Assembly (NCBI RefSeq): GCF_002902965.1
Contig: NZ_CP026106.1
Coordinates: 2,728,001 to 2,792,000, forward strand
DNA: 64,000 bases
Source: Paraburkholderia hospita
GTDB lineage: Bacteria; Pseudomonadota; Gammaproteobacteria; Burkholderiales; Burkholderiaceae
Direction: 5' to 3'
In this document: positions 9,406 through 18,908 of the stretch, one piece after another
How the letters are laid out: every line of letters starts with the position of its first letter
Numbering within the stretch: position 1 is the stretch's first letter
Made by a program: the position numbers and the translations under genes
The notes under the pieces: generated by a model
Told to the model about the DNA's origin: nothing
The model's input: the letters and a program-made list of their open reading frames with translations, nothing else
Databases searched by the model: none

Positions 9406-10755
9406 TCAATGCATCTCGGCTTCGTCATCCTCTTCCGTGTCGTCCTTGCGCGCATTCGCCTGCGCATGCGCGCGGCGAAAGTCCTTCGAATGCAGTCCGT
9501 GCTTCTTCAGCAGCATCTGAAGATGTGAACGGTTCATGTCGACGCGGCGCGCCAGTTCGGCGACCGTGCCACCCACTTCCTGCAAGCCGCGTTGCAAGAA
9601 AGCCTTTTCGGCTTCGTCGCTGGCAGCGCGCTTCGCATCGCTCAACGACAACAGATTGGTCACGCTCGCCGTGCCGTTCGCGGCCTCGTTCGCCACGCCG
9701 AATATCGACGCCGAAACGGGCGCTGTGGGCCGCATATCCACCGGCAAATGATCGACATCCGCGATGTCGCCCGCCAGGCACGAGATGCGGTACATCACGT
9801 TGCGCAGTTCGCGGATATTGCCCGGATACGCATAGGTCAGCAGAAAGTCCCGCAATTTAGGGGTGATTCTCACGGGGCGCCGCTTGAGCGCACCCGCCGC
9901 CTCGTCGCCGAAGTACTGAATCAGAAGCGGAATCTCATCGCGCCTTTCGCGCAGCGGCGGCAAAGTCACGTGAATGACGCTCAGCCGGTAAAAGAGATCT
10001 TCGCGGAACGTGCCCTGTTCGCTCAGCTTGCGCAGGTTGCGATTGGTCGCGGCGACGATCCGCGTATCGACGCCGATCGGCTCGTCCGAGCCCACGCGCT
10101 GTATTTCGTGCGCCTCCAGCACGCGCAGCAGTTTTACCTGCCCCGTCAAAGGCAATTCGCCGATTTCGTCGAGAAAGATCGTCCCCGTATGCGCGCTTTC
10201 GAATTTGCCTTTACGGTCGTTCGTCGCGCCCGTGAATGCGCCTTTTCTGTGGCCGAACAGTTCCGACTCCAGCAGGTTCTCCGGGATCGCACCGCAGTTC
10301 ACGGAGATGAACGGCTTGTCAGAGCGGCTGCCGTTCGCATGGATGACCTTCGCCATCAGCTCCTTGCCCGTGCCGCTTTCGCCGTCGATCAGAACGGGCA
10401 GATCGGTCGGCGCCGCTTTCTCCGCGATTTCGAGCGATTCCAGCAGTTTTGGATTATCGCCGAACGTGCCTTCGAAAATGAAGCTGCGCGCGAGCAACGC
10501 CTGGCGCCGCGCGCCGCGCGACAGGTCGCCGCGCATCGGCTCGACCACGGCCGCCTGCACAAAGCGCTCCTTGTGTGACATCTGCATCACTTCGTCGCGC
10601 AACGAACTCGCCTGTTTCAGGAGCTTTTCGATATCCGCGCGTTCGAGCCGCGACGACCAGCGCAGCGTCGAGCGCAGGATCTCGATCTTCTCGATCAACC
10701 CTGCGTAAGAGATGGCGGAGCCGGCTTCGTCAGGCTGCTGGTCAAGTATTTTCAT
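9406..10755 (-). CDS. Sigma-54-dependent transcriptional activator without receiver domain
   Basis: The protein has 449 residues. The N-terminal about 95 residues are helical and match no receiver, GAF or PAS domain that I recognise. The AAA+ domain has GESGTGKE (Walker A, about 123), GAFTGA (about 175, the sigma-54 contact loop) and FLDEIGELP (Walker B). The C-terminal Fis-type HTH is at about 395-435. It should open sigma-54 promoters. The -24/-12 sites upstream of the precursor genes at 8324, 20866, 29057 and 31755 are the obvious targets. Its ATG overlaps the exporter stop (ATGA), so it is translationally coupled as the last gene of the export operon. Confidence 0.92.
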   Translation of the reverse strand: MKILDQQPDEAGSAISYAGLIEKIEILRSTLRWSSRLERADIEKLLKQASSLRDEVMQMSHKERFVQAAVVEPMRGDLSRGARRQALLARSFIFEGTFGDNPKLLESLEIAEKAAPTDLPVLIDGESGTGKELMAKVIHANGSRSDKPFISVNCGAIPENLLESELFGHRKGAFTGATNDRKGKFESAHTGTIFLDEIGELPLTGQVKLLRVLEAHEIQRVGSDEPIGVDTRIVAATNRNLRKLSEQGTFREDLFYRLSVIHVTLPPLRERRDEIPLLIQYFGDEAAGALKRRPVRITPKLRDFLLTYAYPGNIRELRNVMYRISCLAGDIADVDHLPVDMRPTAPVSASIFGVANEAANGTASVTNLLSLSDAKRAASDEAEKAFLQRGLQEVGGTVAELARRVDMNRSHLQMLLKKHGLHSKDFRRAHAQANARKDDTEEDDEAEMH

Positions 10756-13700
10756 CAGGCGCTCAATTGTTTCTGGACGAGCTGGTAGTACATGCCCTTC
10801 CGGTTGACCAGTTCCTCGTGACGCCCCTGCTCGACGATCGCCCCTTCGTAGAGCACGAGAATCTTGTCGGCGCGCATGATCGTACTAAGCCGGTGCGCGA
10901 TGATGACGGCCGTGCGTCCCTTGAGGATTTCCTGCATATTGCCGAGGATATTGCTCTCCGATTGCGTATCGAGTGCGGAAGTCGCCTCGTCGAACACCAG
11001 AAGACGCGGATCGTGATACAGCGCGCGTGCAATGCACAGCCGCTGAATCTGGCCGCCCGACAAACCAATGCCGCGCTCGCCGACCACCTGTTCGTAGCCG
11101 AGCGGCAGCTTGGCGATGAACGCGTGCGCGTCGGCCATCTTGGCCACTTCCTCGATGCGTCGGCGATCCGGCGTGTCGTCGCCGCTCGCAATGTTCTCGG
11201 CAATCGTGCCGGAAAACAGCAGATTCGATTGCATGACATAACCGATCTGCGCACGGAAGAATGCCTTGTCGATCACGCTTATGTCGTATCCGTCGACCGT
11301 CATCTTGCCATCGCTCGGTGCATAAAAACCGACCAGCAGCTTCGCGAGCGTGGTCTTGCCCGAACCGCTGCGCCCGACGATCGCCACCAGTTCGCCCGGC
11401 TTGATGTCGAAGCTGATGTTCTCCAGCACATAGGCGCTGTCGTCATCGCTATAGCGGAAGTACACGCCGTTCAGGCTGATCTCGCCTTGCAGGTCGGGCA
11501 GCATCACGCGCGACGGCAGGTCTTGGGGCTTCTGCTCGGGTTCGATATCGAGCACATCGCCCAGACGCTCCATCGCGACGCCCGCGTCGTTGAGCATGCT
11601 CCACAAGCCGACGAGTCCCATCAACGGCGTCAGCACACTGCCCATGAAAGCGTTGAACGCAATCAGCTGCCCGATCGTCATTTCGCGGGCGAGCACGAGA
11701 TTCGCGCCGACCCACAGAATCGCAATCGTGGTCGCGGCATTCAGCAACTGGCTGATAAAGCCAATCAAGATGTTGAAAGCGTGTGCGCGGTATTGCACTT
11801 CGAGTGCCTTCGCGTATTTCTTTTCCCAGCGCAAGCGCACGGGCCGCTCGATGCCCATCCCCTTCACTGTTTCGACACCGGACAACGCTTCCATCAGGAA
11901 CGATTTCGAATCCGTCCCGGCCGCGAACGTGTCGCGCGCGTAGTTCTTGATCTTCGGCGTGGCGATCAGCGTGAGCGCCATGATGGGAATGACGAAGGCG
12001 ATCAGCACGAGTGTCATCTTCGCGTTATAGAAGAACATGATCGCGAAGTAGATGAACACCATCAGCAGATTGAGTGCCGTCGTCACTGTCGATTCGGTGA
12101 GGAAGGCGCGTATCGTCTGGTTCTCCTGAAAGCGCGCAAATATGTCACCCGTCTTGCGCTTGGCAAAGAACGAGAATGGCAGCGACATCGTGTGCCTGAA
12201 GAACTGCGACATCATCGCGAAGTCCATGTTGCGTACCATGAAGTTCGACAGGTACGCGCGAACCATCGACATCAACTGCGAGAACACGTTCGAAATGATC
12301 AGACCGAGTATCAGCAGATGCAGCAGGCTGACGTTCTGATGCACGATCACGCCGTCGAGGATGTTCTGAATGATCAATGGCGGTATCACGCCCAGCACCT
12401 GGATCACGAAGGTCGCGAGGAACAGGTTCATCAGAATCTTTTTATACGGCGTCAGATAGCCGACGAAGCGCAGCCACGGCGAGCGCGACGCGGACAGCTG
12501 CACGAGATTCGGCCCCGGCGAAAACAGCAGACAGGTCCCGCTCCAGCCGCGCTCGAAGTCTTCGAGACTCAGCTTGCGGAACCCCAGCGCGGGATCGGCG
12601 AGCCATACGCGATCTTTCGACACGCCGTACACGATGATGTAGTGATAGCCTTCCCAGTGCACGATGAACGGTAAATCGAAGCCGCGCAGCGAATCGAACG
12701 TGCACTGCACGCCGCGCGCCGCGAAGCCGAGTGACTCACCCGCGCGCGCCAGACTGTCCAGCGTCGCGCCCTGCGTCGTGACGTTCGCGAGTTCGCGCAG
12801 CTTGCCGAGTGTCATCGGAATGCCGTAGTGCTTACAGATCATCGCGAGGCATGCGGCGCCGCAATCCATTTCCTCGGCCTGCTCGACGAGCCCGAAGCGC
12901 CGTATCACGCGCTCGCCGAGTTCGGGCTTCGAATGCAGGTCGAGCCTCAGAGGCCGCTTGCGGCGCTGCTCGATGCGTTTTTGCCGGTCCAGTTCGCGGT
13001 CGGCGTATTTGATGCGCTCGTCGAGCACTTCGCGCAGCTTGGGATTGCGCTCGAGAATGAAATGCACCGTGCGCTCGGGAATCACGAGCAGCCGCGTGTC
13101 CGTCGTCGCAATCGCCGATGCCGTCTGCTCCTGCCGCATCAGGCAGGCCTTCTCGCCGAAAATTTCGCCTTCGCGCAGCGTCGCGAGCGTGTAGTCGGTG
13201 CCGTCCTCGTTGCGCACGATGCGCACTTCGCCTTGCCGCACGACATACAGCCGGCGGTCGTCGCGCGCGTCCTGCTTGAGAATCTCCTTGCCCGCGCTGA
13301 CTTTCTTGACACCGACGCTGCGCACGTATTCTTCGAGTTCCTGCTTGTTCAGCTTGCCGCGCAAATCGAATAACTGCGCAACGAAACCACCCGCCGAGTT
13401 GATCGCCACATAACTCGCGACGAACGCCAGCGCCGCCTGATTGCCGGCGATAATCGGCTCCATGGCGGCGCGCGGAATGAACAGCAGCTCGGTCTTCCCC
13501 GAAGAGCGTACCGACGATTCATGCGAGTACGCGCGCAGCATCGCAATATCGGCGAATACTTCGCCCGCTTTGCGCACGCCCATGCTGATCTCTTTGCCGT
13601 GCTCTTCGGTGAAGATGCGCACCGAGCCCGACTTGATCACACAGAGGCCATCGGCGGGATCGCCCGCGTTGCACACCGTTTCGCCAAACGAATAGAAGCG

Positions 13701-13811
13701 CGATTGCACGTGCTCCGCGAGACGTTCGAGTTCTTCGCGTGTAAACGGCGACAGAATCTCGACCGTCGACAGGAAGTCGGCGATGGAAGGCGTGGTTTGC
13801 GGTGCATCCAT
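10755..13811 (-). CDS. C39-peptidase ABC exporter with two cyclic-nucleotide-binding domains
   Basis: The protein has 1018 residues, about 300 longer than a usual peptidase-containing ABC transporter. Two cNMP-binding-like beta barrels come first (about 15-135 and 150-285). Then a C39 peptidase (MDCGAAC, Cys317; His in EGYHYIIVYG; DPALGF), a six-helix ABC membrane domain, and an ATPase with GRSGSGKTT (about 812), LSGGQ (about 917) and LLVFDEATSALD. C39 exporters cut leaders after Gly-Gly and pump the core out. The cNMP barrels suggest gating by a cyclic nucleotide or other small ligand. It pairs with the HlyD adaptor upstream. No strong SD precedes the ATG. Confidence 0.95.
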   Translation of the reverse strand: MDAPQTTPSIADFLSTVEILSPFTREELERLAEHVQSRFYSFGETVCNAGDPADGLCVIKSGSVRIFTEEHGKEISMGVRKAGEVFADIAMLRAYSHESSVRSSGKTELLFIPRAAMEPIIAGNQAALAFVASYVAINSAGGFVAQLFDLRGKLNKQELEEYVRSVGVKKVSAGKEILKQDARDDRRLYVVRQGEVRIVRNEDGTDYTLATLREGEIFGEKACLMRQEQTASAIATTDTRLLVIPERTVHFILERNPKLREVLDERIKYADRELDRQKRIEQRRKRPLRLDLHSKPELGERVIRRFGLVEQAEEMDCGAACLAMICKHYGIPMTLGKLRELANVTTQGATLDSLARAGESLGFAARGVQCTFDSLRGFDLPFIVHWEGYHYIIVYGVSKDRVWLADPALGFRKLSLEDFERGWSGTCLLFSPGPNLVQLSASRSPWLRFVGYLTPYKKILMNLFLATFVIQVLGVIPPLIIQNILDGVIVHQNVSLLHLLILGLIISNVFSQLMSMVRAYLSNFMVRNMDFAMMSQFFRHTMSLPFSFFAKRKTGDIFARFQENQTIRAFLTESTVTTALNLLMVFIYFAIMFFYNAKMTLVLIAFVIPIMALTLIATPKIKNYARDTFAAGTDSKSFLMEALSGVETVKGMGIERPVRLRWEKKYAKALEVQYRAHAFNILIGFISQLLNAATTIAILWVGANLVLAREMTIGQLIAFNAFMGSVLTPLMGLVGLWSMLNDAGVAMERLGDVLDIEPEQKPQDLPSRVMLPDLQGEISLNGVYFRYSDDDSAYVLENISFDIKPGELVAIVGRSGSGKTTLAKLLVGFYAPSDGKMTVDGYDISVIDKAFFRAQIGYVMQSNLLFSGTIAENIASGDDTPDRRRIEEVAKMADAHAFIAKLPLGYEQVVGERGIGLSGGQIQRLCIARALYHDPRLLVFDEATSALDTQSESNILGNMQEILKGRTAVIIAHRLSTIMRADKILVLYEGAIVEQGRHEELVNRKGMYYQLVQKQLSA

Positions 13812-13845
13812 GATGCTTGGGGTCCCCGTCAGCAGTGCGCGTCAA

Positions 13846-14598
13846 TCAGAGCGCTTCGATAATGTGTTCCTGCGCGCGCGTCATCAGCCACTGTTCGCGC
13901 AGCAGCCGCTTGATTTCCGACGCGACGTCCTCGTCGAGTTGTGCCGGATATTTCGCCGTCACCGCAAAGATCTCGAAGCACGAGCGGTCCAGCGAAGCGA
14001 ACGGCCCGAGCAGATCGCCAACTGCCGCGTTGAAGATCTTCGCCTCGATATCGGGCTTCAGCGACCCGCGCAGTACTTTTCCGATTACGCCGCCCGAGTC
14101 TTTCGTATCGGCAATCGAATGCTCGCGCGCCATTTCCGCGAACGCATCGGGATCGTCGTGCAGATACGAGATCATTTCCTTCGCCTTGCCTTCGTCGTCG
14201 AGCAGAATGTGGCTGACCTCGATGGCATCGAACTTCGGCGAATTCATCGAAAAGTACTCTTCGATCTCGGCTTCGCTCCCCACCTTGTCGAGCATCTTTT
14301 CCTGATACAGGCTGTCGGTGACGAACGTCTCGAACTCGTCGAGACCGACCTTCAGCGTGTCGAGATACTGGTTCATGTCCGCCGCGCGATGCAGCCCGCG
14401 CACCCGCCGGAACTGGTCGGCGCGCTCCTGTATCTCGTCGGCGCTCACGGTCAGGCCGTGCTTCTTCGCGGCGTGCACGGTCAGCTTGTCGCGCACCATC
14501 TGCTCGATCAGGCTTTCGAACTGGCCCGTGAGTTTCAGTAGACGTATGAATTCGCCGACATCCACGACTTCATCATCGATTCGTACGATCGCGGTCAT
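13846..14598 (-). CDS. Cytoplasmic parvulin-type peptidyl-prolyl isomerase
   Basis: The protein has 250 residues, with GAGGAG before the ATG at 14598. The N-terminal half is helical, SurA/PrsA-like. The parvulin domain (about 125-215) has EVSHILL, FAEMAREHSI, DSGGVIGKV and a C-terminal ENxIFNAAVGD-like block. Unlike SurA or PrsA there is no signal peptide, so it should act in the cytoplasm. A role in keeping precursors unfolded or presenting them to the exporter is inferred from its place between the adaptor and exporter genes. Similar isomerases accompany some NHLP/C39 export systems. Confidence 0.85.
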   Translation of the reverse strand: MTAIVRIDDEVVDVGEFIRLLKLTGQFESLIEQMVRDKLTVHAAKKHGLTVSADEIQERADQFRRVRGLHRAADMNQYLDTLKVGLDEFETFVTDSLYQEKMLDKVGSEAEIEEYFSMNSPKFDAIEVSHILLDDEGKAKEMISYLHDDPDAFAEMAREHSIADTKDSGGVIGKVLRGSLKPDIEAKIFNAAVGDLLGPFASLDRSCFEIFAVTAKYPAQLDEDVASEIKRLLREQWLMTRAQEHIIEAL

Positions 14599-14690
14599 CT
14601 CGTCCGCTCCTCTAGTGACGGCCCGAACGAACGGGCGGGCTGGCGGTTGTACTTTCGGCTACGCTTGCGTTGCAATGAGTTCTTTTGAAG

Positions 14691-16064
14691 CTATCCGGCC
14701 AGTTGCCTGAACGGGTCCAGCCCAAGATCGATCAGCCGCCGCTCGCGCACGACGATTTCGGCGCTCGCCGTCATGCCGTACCGCAGCGGATAACGGTTTT
14801 CCGCGATCTGGTAATAATTCCTGTCGAGCTGGACGCGGCCTTCGTAGACAGGCTGCTTGTCCTGCGCCGATGGCTTGGTTGCCGGCGAGATGTACGCGAG
14901 CGTGCCGTTGATCAGCCCATAACGCTGATATGGGAACGCATTGAATTTCATCTTGACGGTCATGCCTTCGTGCAGGAACGCGCGGTCGCGCTCGGCAATC
15001 TCGATCTTCAGCACGGGGCGCGCGTCCTTCGGCGCGATGCCGCCGAGCGGCGCATTCGCCTGGATCTTGTCGCCCGTTTGCGTCGACGTCACGTCGGTAA
15101 TCACACCCGAAGTCGGCGCGAGTATCAGCAGAAAGTTGTCCTTGTCGATGTTCTCGAAGCGGATGCGCGCAGCCGCGTCGGCGACGAGGCGTGCCGTCTG
15201 CAATTGCAGGCGCAGCTTCTCTTCGGTGCTGGTGATGTCGCGGATCAGATCGTCGTATTCAAGCTGCAGCTTCGTCGACTGCTGGCCACTCGTTTCGAGT
15301 TGCGCGCTGGCCTCCGCGTATTCGTGACTCAGCTTGAAGTCGAGTTCGGCAAGCCGCGATTGCGCGACACGGTACGCATTTTCTGCCTCCAGAGCGGTGT
15401 TGCGCTTCGCTTCGACCTGCAACTCGGCGACACCGCCGCCGCCTGGCTGCGCGAACAGGCGTGCGTACTTGTCCGCTTCCTGGCGCGCCGCGTCGCGCGC
15501 GCGGCGCGCATTGTCGAGCGTGCTGCGCGCTTCTTCGAGTTGCGCCTTCTGGCCTTCCGCAAGCTTGCTCGTGCCTTCCGAAATGCGGTTCTCGTGCAGA
15601 CGCTCTTCCACTTCGAGCTGATCCTTGAGCGCGGTCGCCTTGCGCTCCATCAATTCCTTCTTCTGCGGAAACTCTTTCCATTCGCGCTCGGCGTCGTCGA
15701 GCTTCAACTGCGCCTGCAGCGCGTTGGTCGCCGCTTCGATCGCGCCGCGCGCATTGAGCCGCGCCAGCACGTCACCCTTCGATACGGGTTGCCCTTCGGC
15801 GATATAGAGATCAGTGAGTTCGCCGTCGATCGGCGCATAAATGCGCCGCACGTCCGATTCCGGCGCGAGCGTGCCTTGCGCCGTGACGATCACGTCAGCG
15901 CGTCCGAAGAACGACCACATCAGGCCGGCGACAACGAGCGCGACCAAGGTCAGCACGAGCGCCTGCGCGATCCGCACGGGTTCCGCCATGAGAATCGCAA
16001 CGCCTTCGGCGCTGTGATCTTCGAGCGCTTTGTAAAGCGGCTTAGGGTGATTGTCGCGCTTCAC
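14691..16064 (-). CDS. HlyD-family periplasmic adaptor
   Basis: This is a membrane-fusion protein with a short cytoplasmic tail, a TM helix (about 35-55) and a barrel-sandwich half (IYAPIDGELTDLYIAEGQPV). A long coiled-coil hairpin (about 110-270) is followed by the matching half (APTSGVITDV) and a C-terminal beta domain. It links the inner-membrane exporter to an outer-membrane channel. GTG 16064 was chosen because GGAGG lies 10 bases before it. The longer TTG start at 16082 would include that SD. The gene overlaps the end of the FHA gene, so the two are coupled. Confidence 0.9.
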   Translation of the reverse strand: MKRDNHPKPLYKALEDHSAEGVAILMAEPVRIAQALVLTLVALVVAGLMWSFFGRADVIVTAQGTLAPESDVRRIYAPIDGELTDLYIAEGQPVSKGDVLARLNARGAIEAATNALQAQLKLDDAEREWKEFPQKKELMERKATALKDQLEVEERLHENRISEGTSKLAEGQKAQLEEARSTLDNARRARDAARQEADKYARLFAQPGGGGVAELQVEAKRNTALEAENAYRVAQSRLAELDFKLSHEYAEASAQLETSGQQSTKLQLEYDDLIRDITSTEEKLRLQLQTARLVADAAARIRFENIDKDNFLLILAPTSGVITDVTSTQTGDKIQANAPLGGIAPKDARPVLKIEIAERDRAFLHEGMTVKMKFNAFPYQRYGLINGTLAYISPATKPSAQDKQPVYEGRVQLDRNYYQIAENRYPLRYGMTASAEIVVRERRLIDLGLDPFRQLAG

Positions 16065-18645
16065 TTTCGTCACTGCCTCCAATCAACGCAAGCTTCGATT
16101 TCAGCAAGCCGGGTTCGAGCACCATCCGCAACTCCTGCAACGAGCGGCGCTGCAATTGCGTTTCCGCTTCGATGTCTTCGAGCAACTGATCCGAGCCTGC
16201 CGGATGCGGCGCCTTCAGTTGCGTATAAACACGCATGCCCTGTTGCGCCGCCGTATTCGCGCCCGACAGCAGAAGCGCCTGACTGCGGAAGCCGCCCGAG
16301 ATGCCGGATTCCAGACGCTGCGTGCCGCCGATCGAACCATTCGCACGATACTGCTGCCACAATCCCTGTGCGCGATTGATCTGATCTTGCGCGCGCGCCA
16401 GCGCCTTGTCGCGCAGTGCATTGACGTCGCCCTGAACGGCCCGCACGAAGTACGCGTCTTCGACGGGATCGAGACTGGCGTAAAACGACAGCAGTTTGTC
16501 GTCGCGATCTCCCGCACCACGGCTTTTCTGCAGATCGGCGAACTGGTCGAGCAACGCCTTCTTGTGCGCGAACTCCGCTGCGATGACATCGGACCACGGG
16601 CCAGCGGGTATCGCCTGCAAACCGGCCAGCGCCTGCTGGCTGTCGCCGCTTTGCCATGCGGCGCTCGCCGCGTCGTGCTTCGCCACGACTTCCGCGGAAG
16701 GCAGACGGCTCGCGCTCAATTGCGCGTACTGCGACTTGAACGGCGGCGTCCTGAAGCTCGCCTTTTTCATCAATGCGAGCAGCGGAACGAGGCGCCGCGC
16801 CGTCATTTCGTTGTAGATGTCCGTGTACTGGCGCAAGTCGCTGCGCAAGCTATCCAGCCCGGAGAGCCGCGGATAGCGTTGTGCGTAATCGTCGAGCACA
16901 ACGGGCAGCGCATCCGGCTTGTCGCGTCCCAGCTCCGTCGCGATGGTCGCGTTGAGCCGGTCGATCGCCGCGAGGTACACGGAGTCGTCGCTTTGCAGCT
17001 TGCGCAGATGGCTCATCGCGAGCGCATACGGCTCGGTGAATTCAGGCACGTACGACGCAATGCGGTCCAGAATCCGCTGATGCCTTTTTGCATCGTCTTC
17101 CCAACGCTTGAGCAGATTGTCGATACGGCCTTCGTCACTATAGATGCGAATCGGCGCATCCGGGCCGCCCCGGCCGACGACAAAACGTTCCAGGTCGCCA
17201 ACCCATTTCAACTGATTGATCAGCGCGAGCGCATCGGGATTGTTCTGGCTCGTCGCGCGCATGCCTTCGATCAATGCTGCGGCACGATCGAACTGTTTCA
17301 CCTGCAACGCCGACAGCCAGCCGGGCACACGCGCTTTCATCAGCGCCTCACTCGCAAGCGCGCGGATCGGATCGCTCGCAGGGTGACGCTGCAAAGACGA
17401 CGTGCCAACTTCCGCCGCCGCTTCGTATTCTCCCGCCGCGAGCAGGCTCTTGATATCGCGCTCCGCCGCGCCGCGCATGTACAGCGTGACGGCCAGTCCC
17501 GCAACGACAACCAGCACCACCAGTCCGCCCCAGCCGACGCGCCGCATCGTCGTGCGATCGCCGGCCGCGAAGGTGCGCGTCAGTTCGCGCAGCAACAGTT
17601 GCCAGCGGCGGCGCGGACGGCGTGTTTGGACTTCCGTCCCTTCGTCCGGCGTCAAGGGCGGAGCGTTTTCGTTCACCTCGTCTTCGCGCTGCAATGCGCG
17701 ATCGACGCAGAAGATGTCGAGAAACGAATGCGCCGCGCCGACAAAGGTGGTCTTGTCGGGATCTTCCGCGGGCATCGCCGCCACGGGCGCAGCCGCCACG
17801 GGCGCAGCCGCCGCGGGCGCGGCAGTTGCAGGTGCAGCCGCTGCGGATGCTGCTGCCGCTGCGGGAACGCCCAGCGTGGCGGCGGGCGGCACCATCTGGG
17901 TCACGGTAGGCTCGATTTCGAACGACTTTTGCAGCGCTACCTGATAGACGAAATGATCGCCGCCGAATCCAACGATATCGCCGTTTTGCAATGCGACAGC
18001 CGATTCGCCGAGACGCTTGAGATTGAGGAACGTGCCGTTCGTGCTGCCGAGATCTTCGATCCACGGTTCGCCGCCCTTCATGAAGATATGAGCGTGGCGC
18101 CGCGAGATGTAATTGACCTGATGCGGATAGCGGTCCTTGTAGCGCGAGAACAGTTCGTCCGTCTTGCTGACGAGAAACGGAAACCCAATGAGGTCGATGG
18201 GTTCGAGACCCAGATCCGCGCGTTCCGGCTTCAGCGTGACAGTCAGATGCTGCACGCCGCGCGCGGATGCCGAACTGAATGGACGCGGCTCGATCGCAAC
18301 GCGATACGTCAGATCACCGCCGAAGCACAGCTCATCGCCGGCCCGCACACGCGACGGCGTCATCCGCACGGCAACGCCGTTGACGGTCGTGCCGTTCTTG
18401 CTGTCGAGATCCGCCACATACACCGCACCATGCTCGCTAAAGATGCGCGCATGACGCCGCGAAAGTCTGATGACCCGATCGCGCGGATAGTCGGCAAACG
18501 GCGCCTCGCTGCGGCCGATCGCAAACAGATCGTCGACGATGCGAATGGGGCCGAGAGAAGGATGCGAGACGGGCAGCAACAGGACGTCGAACTCCTTGTC
18601 CAGAGCCGCCCGCATCTCAGCAATCGGAGCTTCGCCGGGATTCAT
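16042..18645 (-). CDS. Twin-FHA-domain membrane protein
   Basis: The protein has 867 residues. FHA 1 (about 25-110) has IGRSEAP, RLSRRHARIF and DLDSKNGTTVNG. FHA 2 (about 140-230) has ISRRHAHIF and DLGSTNGTFLN. An Ala/Pro/Thr-rich linker follows, coded by GC-rich tandem repeats near 17770-17860. Then a TM helix (about 370-392) and a large extracytoplasmic helical domain of about 470 residues that I cannot assign. FHA domains bind phosphothreonine, so it can link the Ser/Thr kinase signal to the exporter. It is the first gene of the export operon. No SD is visible before the ATG. Confidence 0.9.
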   Translation of the reverse strand: MNPGEAPIAEMRAALDKEFDVLLLPVSHPSLGPIRIVDDLFAIGRSEAPFADYPRDRVIRLSRRHARIFSEHGAVYVADLDSKNGTTVNGVAVRMTPSRVRAGDELCFGGDLTYRVAIEPRPFSSASARGVQHLTVTLKPERADLGLEPIDLIGFPFLVSKTDELFSRYKDRYPHQVNYISRRHAHIFMKGGEPWIEDLGSTNGTFLNLKRLGESAVALQNGDIVGFGGDHFVYQVALQKSFEIEPTVTQMVPPAATLGVPAAAAASAAAAPATAAPAAAAPVAAAPVAAMPAEDPDKTTFVGAAHSFLDIFCVDRALQREDEVNENAPPLTPDEGTEVQTRRPRRRWQLLLRELTRTFAAGDRTTMRRVGWGGLVVLVVVAGLAVTLYMRGAAERDIKSLLAAGEYEAAAEVGTSSLQRHPASDPIRALASEALMKARVPGWLSALQVKQFDRAAALIEGMRATSQNNPDALALINQLKWVGDLERFVVGRGGPDAPIRIYSDEGRIDNLLKRWEDDAKRHQRILDRIASYVPEFTEPYALAMSHLRKLQSDDSVYLAAIDRLNATIATELGRDKPDALPVVLDDYAQRYPRLSGLDSLRSDLRQYTDIYNEMTARRLVPLLALMKKASFRTPPFKSQYAQLSASRLPSAEVVAKHDAASAAWQSGDSQQALAGLQAIPAGPWSDVIAAEFAHKKALLDQFADLQKSRGAGDRDDKLLSFYASLDPVEDAYFVRAVQGDVNALRDKALARAQDQINRAQGLWQQYRANGSIGGTQRLESGISGGFRSQALLLSGANTAAQQGMRVYTQLKAPHPAGSDQLLEDIEAETQLQRRSLQELRMVLEPGLLKSKLALIGGSDESEARQSP

Positions 18646-18752
18646 CTATTTGCATCACTAAGCGTGGACACGAACGGAGCGTTCGACAGACGCGGCGATC
18701 AAGGCATATTCGACGCAGCCGTCATGCTGACCATATGAGCGGCTAATCAGGA

Positions 18753-18780
18753 ATTTTAAGTCACGCATGGTGTTAGTCAA
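18753..18780 (-). promoter_or_regulatory. Sigma-70-type promoter of the export operon
   Basis: On the minus strand TTGACT (18780-18775), a 16-base spacer and TAAAAT (18758-18753) lie about 110 bases before the FHA gene start. This suggests housekeeping expression of the machinery, while the cargo genes use sigma-54. Confidence 0.6.
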
Positions 18781-18908
18781 TTATGGGTACGGCTAATGCG
18801 GTCTATATTCAGGCAACGGTTTTCACAGACGTCGTTTTAAGAACCGTGCCAGCTTTTCCTCTATTCGCCCGCGTCGCACACGCAGCACTACCGCTTCATT
18901 GCTTGACC

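Noticed and set aside
10575..12674. 699-residue plus-strand open frame
   Set aside because: It lies opposite the exporter gene, with the composition of a shadow frame and no SD.
16051..18738. 895-residue plus-strand open frame
   Set aside because: It is fully antisense to the twin-FHA gene, Arg/His-rich, and matches no family.
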